Source: Klebsiella michiganensis (lineage in GTDB: Bacteria > Pseudomonadota > Gammaproteobacteria > Enterobacterales > Enterobacteriaceae). Taken from it: DNA of 64,000 nucleotides. Within the stretch, counting starts at the first letter, position 1; every line of letters begins with the position of its first letter. Position numbers and translations under genes: made by a program. The stretch spans positions 1,240,001 through 1,304,000 of the forward strand of contig CP011077.1 of assembly GCA_000963575.1 (NCBI GenBank). The letters are read 5' to 3'. Below, one piece after another: positions 26,845 to 34,637 of this stretch. The notes beneath the pieces were generated by a model. The model did no database searches. It was given only the letters and a program-made list of their open reading frames with translations, and was not told the DNA's origin.

Positions 26845-26866
26845 GGCGGGTGCTATGACACCCGCC
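26845..26866 (+). other. Hairpin in the sucB-sucC spacer
   Basis: Perfect 8-bp stem GGCGGGTG / CACCCGCC with a 6-base loop, 15 bases after the sucB stop and 63 bases before sucC. There is no T-run, so a complete terminator is unlikely; it could stabilise the upstream mRNA or mark a processing point between sucAB and sucCD. Confidence 0.6.
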
Positions 26867-26928
26867 CCTACAACCGAATCTAACCTTACCCCGAGCATTA
26901 ATGCTCTTTATCTGGATGGATAGAACTC

Positions 26929-28095
26929 ATGAACTTACACGAATATCAGGCGAAACAGTTGTTTGCTCGGTATGGTTTGCCGGCACCCGTCGGTTACGCC
27001 TGCACCACACCGCGTGAAGCGGAAGAAGCCGCCTCTAAAATTGGCGCGGGTCCTTGGGTGGTGAAATGTCAGGTTCATGCCGGTGGCCGCGGTAAAGCGG
27101 GCGGTGTGAAAGTGGTTAACAGTAAAGAAGACATTCGTGCTTTTGCTGAGCACTGGCTGGGCAAGCGTCTGGTAACCTACCAAACGGACGCCAACGGCCA
27201 GCCTGTACACCAGATTCTGGTGGAAGCTGCAACCGACATCGACAAAGAGCTGTATCTGGGCGCGGTGGTTGACCGTAGCTCTCGCCGCGTAGTCTTCATG
27301 GCCTCCACCGAAGGCGGCGTGGAAATTGAAAAAGTGGCGGAAGAAACTCCGCACCTGATCCACAAAGTTGCGCTGGATCCGCTGGCTGGCCCAATGCCTT
27401 ACCAGGGACGTGAACTGGCGTTCAAACTCGGTCTGGAAGGTAAACAGGTTCAACAGTTCACCAAGATCTTTATGGGTCTGGCGACCATCTTCCTTGAGCG
27501 CGATCTGGCGCTAATCGAAATCAACCCGCTGGTGATCACTAAGCAGGGCGATCTGGTCTGCCTCGACGGCAAACTGGGGGCCGACGGCAACGCGCTGTTC
27601 CGCCAGCCTGATCTGCGTGAAATGCGCGACCAGTCTCAGGAAGATCCTCGTGAAGCTCAGGCTGCACAGTGGGAACTCAACTACGTTGCGCTGGACGGCA
27701 ACATCGGCTGCATGGTTAACGGTGCGGGCCTCGCAATGGGCACCATGGACATCGTTAAGCTGCACGGCGGCGAGCCGGCTAACTTCCTTGACGTGGGCGG
27801 CGGTGCAACCAAAGAGCGCGTAACCGAAGCGTTCAAAATCATCCTGTCAGACGACAAAGTAAAAGCCGTTCTGGTCAACATCTTCGGCGGCATCGTACGC
27901 TGCGACCTGATTGCCGACGGCATCATTGGCGCGGTAGCCGAAGTGGGCGTTAACGTGCCGGTTGTGGTGCGTCTGGAAGGTAACAACGCCGAACTGGGTG
28001 CGAAAAAACTGGCAGATAGCGGCCTGAACATCATTGCAGCGAAAAGTCTGACGGACGCAGCACAGCAGGTTGTTGCTGCCGTGGAGGGGAAATAA
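26929..28095 (+). CDS. sucC: Succinyl-CoA synthetase beta subunit
   Basis: 388 residues, as in E. coli. It has an N-terminal ATP-grasp nucleotide-binding domain (VKCQVHAGGRGKAGGVKVV, EINPLVIT) and a C-terminal CoA-ligase-like power-helix domain (FGGIVRCDLIADGI). With SucD it converts succinyl-CoA, phosphate and ADP to succinate, CoA and ATP. The sucD ATG shares the last A of its stop codon (TAATG), ensuring coupled synthesis of the two subunits. Confidence 0.97.
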   Translation: MNLHEYQAKQLFARYGLPAPVGYACTTPREAEEAASKIGAGPWVVKCQVHAGGRGKAGGVKVVNSKEDIRAFAEHWLGKRLVTYQTDANGQPVHQILVEAATDIDKELYLGAVVDRSSRRVVFMASTEGGVEIEKVAEETPHLIHKVALDPLAGPMPYQGRELAFKLGLEGKQVQQFTKIFMGLATIFLERDLALIEINPLVITKQGDLVCLDGKLGADGNALFRQPDLREMRDQSQEDPREAQAAQWELNYVALDGNIGCMVNGAGLAMGTMDIVKLHGGEPANFLDVGGGATKERVTEAFKIILSDDKVKAVLVNIFGGIVRCDLIADGIIGAVAEVGVNVPVVVRLEGNNAELGAKKLADSGLNIIAAKSLTDAAQQVVAAVEGK

Positions 28096-28967
28096 TGTCC
28101 ATTTTGATCGATAAAAACACCAAGGTAATTTGCCAGGGCTTTACCGGCAGCCAGGGGACTTTCCACTCCGAGCAGGCGATTGCATACGGTACGCAAATGG
28201 TTGGCGGCGTGACGCCAGGCAAAGGCGGTACTGAACATCTGGGCCTGCCGGTATTCAATACCGTGCGTGAAGCCGTAGAAGCTACCGGCGCGACGGCTTC
28301 CGTTATCTATGTTCCGGCTCCGTTCTGCAAAGACTCTATCCTGGAAGCGATTGATGCGGGCATTAAGCTTATCATCACCATCACTGAAGGCATCCCTACG
28401 CTGGATATGCTGACCGTGAAAGTGGCGCTGGATGAAGCAGGTGTGCGCATGATCGGGCCAAACTGCCCGGGTGTTATCACCCCAGGCGAATGCAAAATCG
28501 GCATCATGCCGGGCCACATTCACCTGCCGGGCAAAGTAGGCATCGTTTCCCGTTCCGGGACGCTGACCTATGAAGCCGTTAAGCAGACGACCGACATCGG
28601 CCTCGGCCAGTCAACCTGCGTTGGTATCGGCGGTGACCCGATCCCTGGCTCCAACTTCATTGATATCCTGAAGATGTTCCAGGCAGATCCAAAAACCGAA
28701 GCCATCGTAATGATCGGTGAAATCGGCGGGAGCGCAGAAGAAGAAGCGGCGGCCTATATTAAAGAGCACGTCACCAAACCTGTAGTGGGCTACATTGCCG
28801 GCGTTACAGCGCCTAAAGGCAAGCGTATGGGCCACGCGGGCGCCATCATTGCGGGTGGGAAGGGGACTGCGGATGAGAAATTCGCTGCTCTGGAAGCCGC
28901 TGGCGTGAAAACCGTTCGCAGCCTCGCCGACATCGGCGATGCGCTGAAAGCAATTCTGCCGCAGTAA
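28095..28967 (+). CDS. sucD: Succinyl-CoA synthetase alpha subunit
   Basis: 290 residues (289 in E. coli). The N-terminal Rossmann fold binds CoA (ICQGFTGSQGTFHSEQAI; GPNCPGVITPGECKIGIMPG). The phosphorylated catalytic His lies in GKRMGHAGAIIAGGKGT at residue 247 counting Met, equal to the classical His246. It is the last gene of the sdhCDAB-sucABCD operon and is followed by a hairpin and a strong terminator. Confidence 0.97.
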   Translation: MSILIDKNTKVICQGFTGSQGTFHSEQAIAYGTQMVGGVTPGKGGTEHLGLPVFNTVREAVEATGATASVIYVPAPFCKDSILEAIDAGIKLIITITEGIPTLDMLTVKVALDEAGVRMIGPNCPGVITPGECKIGIMPGHIHLPGKVGIVSRSGTLTYEAVKQTTDIGLGQSTCVGIGGDPIPGSNFIDILKMFQADPKTEAIVMIGEIGGSAEEEAAAYIKEHVTKPVVGYIAGVTAPKGKRMGHAGAIIAGGKGTADEKFAALEAAGVKTVRSLADIGDALKAILPQ

Positions 28968-29047
28968 GCAGATGCCCCCCGCGCAAGTGGGGGAGACAGT
29001 AATAATAAGTGTTCGACATGGTTGGCCACCCTGGGTGGCCTTTTTTT
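28968..29047 (+). ncRNA. Candidate SdhX-type small RNA from the sucD 3' UTR
   Basis: In E. coli a small RNA (SdhX/RybD) is processed from the 3' UTR of the sdh-suc mRNA and links TCA-cycle expression to acetate metabolism. The equivalent position here holds an exceptionally stable hairpin, CCCCCGC-GCAA-GTGGGGG (28976-28993, GNRA tetraloop with one G-T pair). A single-stranded AU-rich stretch and GTTCGACATGG follow, then the operon terminator. Architecture and location fit; I could not compare the sequence with the E. coli RNA, so the assignment is an inference. Confidence 0.5.
29024..29047 (+). terminator. Rho-independent terminator of the sdh-suc operon
   Basis: GGCCACC-CTG-GGTGGCC stem followed by seven T. 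It begins 57 bases after the sucD stop. Confidence 0.93.
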
Positions 29048-29434
29048 ATGTTTCTCTCTTGATATCCTGGCGCCTCCTTGCGCTGCGTCGCGCACTTCCT
29101 CGCCTTTATTCTTTTCCGGGATAATTTCTCTTCGCAATATTTTCCCCCTGTAACCTTATAAAAAATAATGATTTGTTAATTTAATTTACGCTAAAAGTGA
29201 ATTATTTGTGAAAATTAAAGGAGGGACGCTAAAAAGACGAAAGTGACGCGGCATAAATAGTGTAAAGATGGCCTGGCTGGCACGGGGCGAATTTAAGCTT
29301 CAGGTTTAAATATCCGCTTAATGTTGAGAATAAGCGTCATGATATTAACCTCGAGCGAAGCGTTAAAACATATCGTTAACAACAAATTCACGATTAATTC
29401 TCTATTGAAAAATAATTAACATTGCCAGTGTAAA

Positions 29435-29448
29435 TTGTTTTGGATCAA
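29435..29448. promoter_or_regulatory. FNR-like site 1 upstream of cydA
   Basis: TTGTTTTGGATCAA matches the FNR consensus TTGAT-N4-ATCAA in nine of ten conserved bases. FNR represses cydAB in E. coli under strict anaerobiosis from two sites about 52 bp apart, near -53 and near the start point. This is the upstream member of such a pair. Confidence 0.6.
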
Positions 29449-29486
29449 TGTTTAAAGCTGGCGTTGCGGGGTATAAAGGGGCAAAA

Positions 29487-29500
29487 TTGCTGCAGATCAA
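29487..29500. promoter_or_regulatory. FNR-like site 2 upstream of cydA
   Basis: TTGCTGCAGATCAA matches TTGAT-N4-ATCAA in nine of ten conserved bases. Its centre is 52 bp from the first site, the E. coli spacing, which places the main cydA start point near 29490, about 290 bases before the ATG. Confidence 0.6.
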
Positions 29501-29786
29501 ACTGGCCGAATAACGGTGTTTTAGCTATAAATTGATCGCCGTCGTAAAACGTAAAAAACATTAAGAAAAAACTGTTTATTGTAAGGGAATTGCAGGGTAA
29601 TATAATTACGGGTTATTTTTGATTTAATTAACGTGTTTGTAACCTTTTACCTTTTGATTTCACATTTGAATAAAGTGGGCGAGAAAAAGGGGACTGGAAG
29701 CGAATGTATTTGTATTAGGGCATGCTTGTGAGAAACCTCCCGGTGAACCACAGTCGAAGTCTTCATACGAAGAGCAAGGAGTCAAG

Positions 29787-31355
29787 ATGTTTGATATTGT
29801 CGAACTGTCGCGCTTACAGTTTGCCTTGACCGCGATGTACCACTTCCTGTTTGTGCCATTAACGCTCGGTATGGCGTTTTTGCTGGCCATCATGGAAACG
29901 GTCTACGTCCTGTCAGGTAAGCAGATTTATAAAGATATGACCAAATTCTGGGGCAAGTTGTTTGCAATCAACTTTGCGCTGGGGGTGGCAACCGGTTTGA
30001 CCATGGAGTTCCAGTTCGGGACTAACTGGTCTTACTATTCTCACTATGTCGGGGATATCTTCGGTGCGCCGCTGGCTATCGAAGGCCTGATGGCATTCTT
30101 CCTCGAATCTACTTTCGTTGGTCTGTTCTTCTTTGGCTGGGATCGCCTCGGCAAAGTCCAACATATGGCCGTCACCTGGCTTGTCGCATTAGGCTCCAAC
30201 CTCTCCGCGCTGTGGATTCTGGTTGCTAACGGCTGGATGCAGAACCCTATCGCTTCCGACTTCAACTTCGAAACCATGCGAATGGAAATGGTCAGCTTTG
30301 CCGAGCTGGTCCTGAACCCGGTAGCGCAGGTTAAATTCGTTCACACCGTAGCGTCCGGCTATGTCTGTGGCGCGATGTTCGTTCTCGGTATCAGTTCTTA
30401 CTACCTGCTGAAAGGCCGTGACGTCGCTTTTGCTAAACGTTCCTTCGCGATTGCCGCGAGCTTCGGTATGGCCGCTATTCTCTCCGTTATCGTACTGGGC
30501 GATGAGTCTGGCTACGAAATGGGTGACGTGCAGAAAACCAAACTGGCTGCGATTGAAGCCGAATGGGAAACTCAGCCAGCGCCGGCAGCGTTCACCCTGT
30601 TTGGTATTCCCGATCAGGATAAGCAAGAAAACCGCTTCGCTATTCAAATCCCTTACGCGCTGGGCATCATTGCTACCCGTTCGGTGGATAAGCCAGTAAC
30701 CGGCCTTAAAGAGCTGATGGTGCAGCACGAAGAGCGTATCCGTAACGGGATGAAGGCTTACAGCCTGCTTGAGCAGCTGCGCGGTGGTTCAACCGATCAA
30801 AGCGTGCGTGATAACTTCAACCACGTTAAGAAAGACCTTGGTTATGGTCTGCTGCTGAAGCGCTATACGGATAACGTCACTGACGCGACCGAAGAGCAGA
30901 TTCAGAAAGCGACCAAAGACTCCATTCCTCGCGTAGCGCCGCTGTACTTCGCGTTCCGTATCATGGTGGCCTGTGGCTTCCTGATGCTGTTCATTATCGC
31001 GGTGTCGTTCTGGACCGTGACCCGTAACGCCATTGGTTCGAAAAAATGGCTGCTGCGCGCCGCGCTGTACGGTATTCCACTGCCGTGGATCGCTATCGAA
31101 TCCGGCTGGTTTGTCGCGGAGTACGGGCGTCAGCCTTGGGCAGTGGGTGAGGTTCTGCCAACCGCCGTTGCGAACTCCTCGTTGAGCGTGGGTGACCTGC
31201 TGTTCTCCATGATACTGATTTGCGGCCTTTACACGCTGTTTATGGTGGCGGAACTGTTCCTGATGTTCAAATTTGCTCGCCTTGGGCCGAGCAGCCTGAA
31301 AACAGGGCGCTATCACTTTGAGCAGTCCAACGTGGCTTCTCAGCCGGCACGCTAA
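29787..31355 (+). CDS. cydA: Cytochrome bd-I ubiquinol oxidase subunit I
   Basis: 522 residues, as in E. coli; inner-membrane subunit with about nine helices carrying all three haems. His19 (haem b595) lies in LTAMYHFLFVP and His186 (haem b558) in VKFVHTVASGY. Glu99 and Glu107 of the proton path lie in LAIEGLMAFFLES. The long periplasmic Q-loop follows (about 240-390), and EYGRQPWAVGE near 445. It oxidises ubiquinol and reduces O2 with very high affinity, without proton pumping. It is first in cydABX-ybgE; cydB follows after 15 bp. Confidence 0.97.
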   Translation: MFDIVELSRLQFALTAMYHFLFVPLTLGMAFLLAIMETVYVLSGKQIYKDMTKFWGKLFAINFALGVATGLTMEFQFGTNWSYYSHYVGDIFGAPLAIEGLMAFFLESTFVGLFFFGWDRLGKVQHMAVTWLVALGSNLSALWILVANGWMQNPIASDFNFETMRMEMVSFAELVLNPVAQVKFVHTVASGYVCGAMFVLGISSYYLLKGRDVAFAKRSFAIAASFGMAAILSVIVLGDESGYEMGDVQKTKLAAIEAEWETQPAPAAFTLFGIPDQDKQENRFAIQIPYALGIIATRSVDKPVTGLKELMVQHEERIRNGMKAYSLLEQLRGGSTDQSVRDNFNHVKKDLGYGLLLKRYTDNVTDATEEQIQKATKDSIPRVAPLYFAFRIMVACGFLMLFIIAVSFWTVTRNAIGSKKWLLRAALYGIPLPWIAIESGWFVAEYGRQPWAVGEVLPTAVANSSLSVGDLLFSMILICGLYTLFMVAELFLMFKFARLGPSSLKTGRYHFEQSNVASQPAR

Positions 31356-31370
31356 GACAGGAGTCGTCAA

Positions 31371-32510
31371 ATGATCGATTATGAAGTATTGCGTTTTATC
31401 TGGTGGCTGCTGGTTGGCGTTCTGCTGATTGGCTTCGCCGTCACCGACGGCTTCGATATGGGCGTGGGCATGCTGTCACGCGTGATTGGCCGGACTGATG
31501 TTGAACGCCGCATCATGGTTAACTCCATTGCGCCGCACTGGGACGGGAACCAGGTTTGGCTGATCACCGCTGGTGGCGCATTGTTTGCCGCCTGGCCAAT
31601 GGTTTATGCCGCTGCCTTCTCCGGCTTCTATGTCGCGATGATTCTGGTGCTGGCTGCCTTGTTCTTCCGTCCGGTAGGATTTGACTACCGCTCGAAGATT
31701 GAAGATACCCGCTGGCGTAACATGTGGGACTGGGGCATTTTCATCGGTAGCTTCGTGCCGCCGCTGGTAATCGGCGTGGCGTTCGGTAACCTGCTGCAGG
31801 GCGTACCGTTCCACGTTGATGAATACCTGCGCCTTTACTACACCGGTAACTTCTTCCAGCTGCTGAATCCGTTTGGTCTGCTGGCGGGCGTTGTCAGCGT
31901 GTCGATGATTGTGGCTCAGGGCGCAACCTATCTGCAGATGCGTACCGTGGGTGAGTTACATCTGCGTGCTAAATCGGCTGCTCAGATTGCTGCGCTGGTG
32001 ATGATGGTTTGCTTCGCGCTGGCCGGTGTCTGGGTTATCTACGGCATTGATGGCTATGTGGTGACCTCCGCTCTGGATCATCATGCTGCTTCTAACCCGC
32101 TGACCAAAGAAGTAGCGCGTCAGGCTGGGGCCTGGTTGGTGAACTTCAACAATACGCCTGCGCTGTGGTTGATTCCTGCTCTGGGCGTTGTGCTGCCGCT
32201 GCTGACCATTCTCATGTCTCGTCTGGAGAAAGGCGCCCTCGCGTTTATCTTCTCCTCGCTGACGCTGGCCTGTGTGATCCTGACTGCCGGTATCGCGATG
32301 TTCCCGTTCGTGATGCCTTCCAGCACCATGATGAACGCTAGCCTGACCATGTGGGATGCGACATCCAGCCAGCTGACGCTGAATGTGATGACCTATGTCG
32401 CTATCGTGTTCGTGCCAATCATTCTTCTCTACACCACCTGGTGTTACTGGAAAATGTTCGGCCGTATCACGAAAGAACACATCGAAAGCAACTCCACCTC
32501 TCTGTACTAA
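31371..32510 (+). CDS. cydB: Cytochrome bd-I ubiquinol oxidase subunit II
   Basis: 379 residues, as in E. coli, with about eight membrane helices. The N-terminus MIDYEVLRFIWWLLVGVLLIGFA with TDGFDMG (residues 26-32) is diagnostic, as are IAPHWDGNQVWLI and PFGLLAGV. The subunit is needed for assembly and for the oxidase O2/H+ channels. cydX follows after 13 bp with its own ribosome-binding site (AAGGAG). Confidence 0.97.
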   Translation: MIDYEVLRFIWWLLVGVLLIGFAVTDGFDMGVGMLSRVIGRTDVERRIMVNSIAPHWDGNQVWLITAGGALFAAWPMVYAAAFSGFYVAMILVLAALFFRPVGFDYRSKIEDTRWRNMWDWGIFIGSFVPPLVIGVAFGNLLQGVPFHVDEYLRLYYTGNFFQLLNPFGLLAGVVSVSMIVAQGATYLQMRTVGELHLRAKSAAQIAALVMMVCFALAGVWVIYGIDGYVVTSALDHHAASNPLTKEVARQAGAWLVNFNNTPALWLIPALGVVLPLLTILMSRLEKGALAFIFSSLTLACVILTAGIAMFPFVMPSSTMMNASLTMWDATSSQLTLNVMTYVAIVFVPIILLYTTWCYWKMFGRITKEHIESNSTSLY

Positions 32511-32523
32511 TAAGGAGCTGATT

Positions 32524-32637
32524 ATGTGGTACTTTGCATGGATTCTGGGCACGCTTCTCGCGTGTGCATTCGGGATTATTACCGCGCTGGCTCTCGAGCA
32601 CGTTGAGGCGAGCAAAGCCGGAAAAGAAGAGCACTAA
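32524..32637 (+). CDS. cydX: Cytochrome bd-I accessory subunit CydX
   Basis: 37 residues with a single membrane span. The family start MWYFAWILGTLLACAFGIIT and the conserved Glu in ALEHVEA are present. It stabilises haem b595/d in the CydAB complex. The TAA stop overlaps the ybgE ATG by one base, as in E. coli. Confidence 0.95.
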   Translation: MWYFAWILGTLLACAFGIITALALEHVEASKAGKEEH

Positions 32638-32930
32638 TGGAATACGTTATCGCGAAGCTGTACGCGGTAATGGATAAGAGCCCCTTGCGGGCTCTTTCCT
32701 TAGTGATGGCGCTGGCCCTGGCCGGGTGTATTTTTTGGGACCCGTCTCGTTTCGCCGCAAAAACGAGTGAGCTGGAGATTTGGCATGGCTTCCTGCTGAT
32801 GTGGGGCGTTTGTGCCGGGATCATTCATGGCGTGGGTTTCCGCCCAACCAAAGTTCTTTGGCAGGGCGTTTTCTGCCCGCTGATTGCCGATTTAGTGCTC
32901 ATCGCTGGACTGCTGTTTTTCTTCTTCTGA
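32637..32930 (+). CDS. ybgE: Cyd operon membrane protein YbgE
   Basis: 97 residues (E. coli YbgE 97), with about three hydrophobic segments (20-38, 52-70 and 78-96). Conserved portions include MDKSPLRALSLVMALALAGC, HGFLLMWGVCAGIIHGVGFRP and the run of Phe at the C-terminus. Its function is unknown beyond its fixed place in the cyd operon. The start overlaps the cydX stop. Confidence 0.92.
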   Translation: MEYVIAKLYAVMDKSPLRALSLVMALALAGCIFWDPSRFAAKTSELEIWHGFLLMWGVCAGIIHGVGFRPTKVLWQGVFCPLIADLVLIAGLLFFFF

Positions 32931-32964
32931 ATGCCTGCGTGCATTCCCCCGCCTGAAACAGAAA

Positions 32965-32988
32965 TTATGGGCTTTAACAAGCCCATAA
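32965..32988 (+). terminator. Probable terminator after ybgE
   Basis: Ten-bp stem TTATGGGCTT / AAGCCCATAA with a 4-base loop, followed by AAATTTACTT. The T-run is poor on the plus strand, so termination may be partial; some cyd transcripts may run into ybgC-tol. Confidence 0.6.
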
Positions 32989-33078
32989 AAATTTACTTAA
33001 CGTTTAAAACAATCCATTCCAAACCCTCATGCTCTTGCGTATAGTAAGCAGCGTTAAATTGCATTACCGGGATGTAAA

Positions 33079-33483
33079 GTGAGTACAACGCTGTTTCGAT
33101 GGCCGGTTCGTGTTTACTACGAAGACACTGACGCCGGTGGTATGGTTTACCATGCCAGTTATGTTGCTTTTTATGAAAGAGCACGCACAGAGATGCTGCG
33201 CCAGCACAACTTTAACCAGCATTCCCTGTTGGCGGAGCGTGTCGCCTTTGTCGTACGCAGGATGACGGTTGATTATCTTGCGCCTGCCCGACTCGACGAT
33301 TTACTCGAAATCCAAAGTGAAATTACATCGATGCGCGGCACTTCTATGGTGTTTACGCAGCGAATAGTCAACGCTGAAAATCAGTTGCTTAACCAAGCTG
33401 AAGTGCTGATTGTTTGTGTTGATCCACACCTAATGAAGCCTCGTGCGCTTCCCAAGTCTATTGTCGCGGAGTTCAAGCAGTGA
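33079..33483 (+). CDS. ybgC: Acyl-CoA thioesterase YbgC (Tol-Pal associated)
   Basis: 134 residues, as in E. coli; hot-dog fold thioesterase of the 4-hydroxybenzoyl-CoA thioesterase type. The active-site segment YYEDTDAGGMVYHASY carries Asp18 and His25. The E. coli protein acts on acyl-CoA thioesters at the inner membrane and is the first gene of the tol-pal cluster. The GTG start at 33079 is inferred from the family N-terminus. Its TGA stop overlaps the GTG start of tolQ by four bases (GTGA). Confidence 0.95.
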   Translation: MSTTLFRWPVRVYYEDTDAGGMVYHASYVAFYERARTEMLRQHNFNQHSLLAERVAFVVRRMTVDYLAPARLDDLLEIQSEITSMRGTSMVFTQRIVNAENQLLNQAEVLIVCVDPHLMKPRALPKSIVAEFKQ

Positions 33484-34166
33484 CTGACATGAATATCCTT
33501 GATTTGTTCCTGAAGGCAAGCCTTCTGGTCAAATTTATCATGTTGATTTTGATTGGTTTTTCCATCGCATCATGGGCAATCATCATTCAGCGAACGCGTA
33601 TCCTTAATGCCGCCGGCCGTGAAGCCGAGGCGTTCGAAGACAAGTTCTGGTCCGGAATCGAACTGTCTCGCCTGTATCAGGAGAGCCAGGGCCGCCGCGA
33701 CAGCTTGAGCGGTTCTGAGCAGATCTTCTATTCCGGTTTTAAAGAGTTCGCGCGTTTGCACCGCGCCAATACCCATGCGCCAGAAGCCGTGGTTGAGGGC
33801 GCATCTCGAGCGATGCGTATCTCGATGAGCCGTGAGCTGGAAACGCTGGAAACCCATATTCCTTTCCTTGGCACCGTCGGTTCCATCAGCCCGTATATCG
33901 GCCTGTTTGGTACGGTGTGGGGGATCATGCATGCGTTTATCGCTCTGGGCGCGGTGAAGCAGGCAACGTTGCAGATGGTTGCGCCAGGGATTGCTGAAGC
34001 GCTGATCGCGACTGCGATCGGCCTGTTTGCTGCTATTCCGGCCGTTATGGCGTACAACCGTCTTAACCAACGCGTGAACAAACTGGAATTGAATTACGAC
34101 AACTTCATGGAAGAGTTCACGGCTATCCTGCACCGTCAGGCTTTTACCAGCAGCGAAAAGCAGTAA
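33480..34166 (+). CDS. tolQ: Tol-Pal system proton channel subunit TolQ
   Basis: 228 residues (230 in E. coli), MotA/ExbB family with three membrane segments (about 16-36, 135-157 and 170-192). The pore region reads GTVGSISPYIGLFGTVWGIMHAF and PGIAEALIATAIGLFAAIPAV. With TolR it forms the inner-membrane stator that energises TolA from the proton motive force for outer-membrane constriction during division. The start is GTG, coupled to the ybgC stop. tolR follows after 13 bp. Confidence 0.97.
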   Translation: MTDMNILDLFLKASLLVKFIMLILIGFSIASWAIIIQRTRILNAAGREAEAFEDKFWSGIELSRLYQESQGRRDSLSGSEQIFYSGFKEFARLHRANTHAPEAVVEGASRAMRISMSRELETLETHIPFLGTVGSISPYIGLFGTVWGIMHAFIALGAVKQATLQMVAPGIAEALIATAIGLFAAIPAVMAYNRLNQRVNKLELNYDNFMEEFTAILHRQAFTSSEKQ

Positions 34167-34179
34167 CAAGGGGTAAGTC

Positions 34180-34605
34180 ATGGCCAGACGCGGACGTGGT
34201 CGTCGTGAGCTGAAGTCAGAAATTAACATCGTTCCTTTGCTGGACGTGCTGTTGGTGCTGCTGCTGATCTTTATGGCAACGGCGCCAATCATCACCCAAA
34301 GCGTCGAGGTGGATCTGCCGGATGCGACAGACTCTCAGACCGTCAGCAGTAACGATGAACCGCCGGTCATTATTGAAGTGTCCGGGGTAGGGCAGTACAG
34401 CGTAGTGGTTGAGAAAGATCGTATGGATCAACTGCCGTCAGAGCAGGTTGTGGCCGAAGCGCAGCGTCGTCTGCAGGCAAACCCGAAAACGGTATTTTTG
34501 ATCGGCGGTGCAAAAGATGTTCCGTATGACGAGATCATCAAAGTGCTGAATCTGTTGCATCAGGCGGGCGTGAAGTCCGTCGGTTTGATGACGCAGCCAA
34601 TCTGA
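34180..34605 (+). CDS. tolR: Tol-Pal system protein TolR
   Basis: 141 residues (142 in E. coli, one fewer in the Arg-rich N-terminus). The single membrane helix contains the essential proton-carrying Asp22 in IVPLLDVLLVLLLIF (Asp23 in E. coli). The periplasmic ExbD-like domain ends KSVGLMTQPI. It pairs with TolQ and contacts TolA and peptidoglycan. tolA starts 32 bp later. Confidence 0.97.
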   Translation: MARRGRGRRELKSEINIVPLLDVLLVLLLIFMATAPIITQSVEVDLPDATDSQTVSSNDEPPVIIEVSGVGQYSVVVEKDRMDQLPSEQVVAEAQRRLQANPKTVFLIGGAKDVPYDEIIKVLNLLHQAGVKSVGLMTQPI

Positions 34606-34637
34606 TCCATCTCGCTTAAAACGTTTGGGAACCGATA

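Larger units (their letters stand above)
29048..29786. promoter_or_regulatory. AT-rich cydA upstream region, no gene
   Basis: About 740 bp without a credible gene; E. coli K-12 carries mngR-mngA-mngB in this interval. The stretch from 29150 to 29660 is strongly AT-rich with many TTAA and GTTAA motifs, as expected for an ArcA-controlled promoter. Two FNR-like sites lie inside (annotated separately). A leader of about 290 nt before cydA is likely. Confidence 0.65.
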
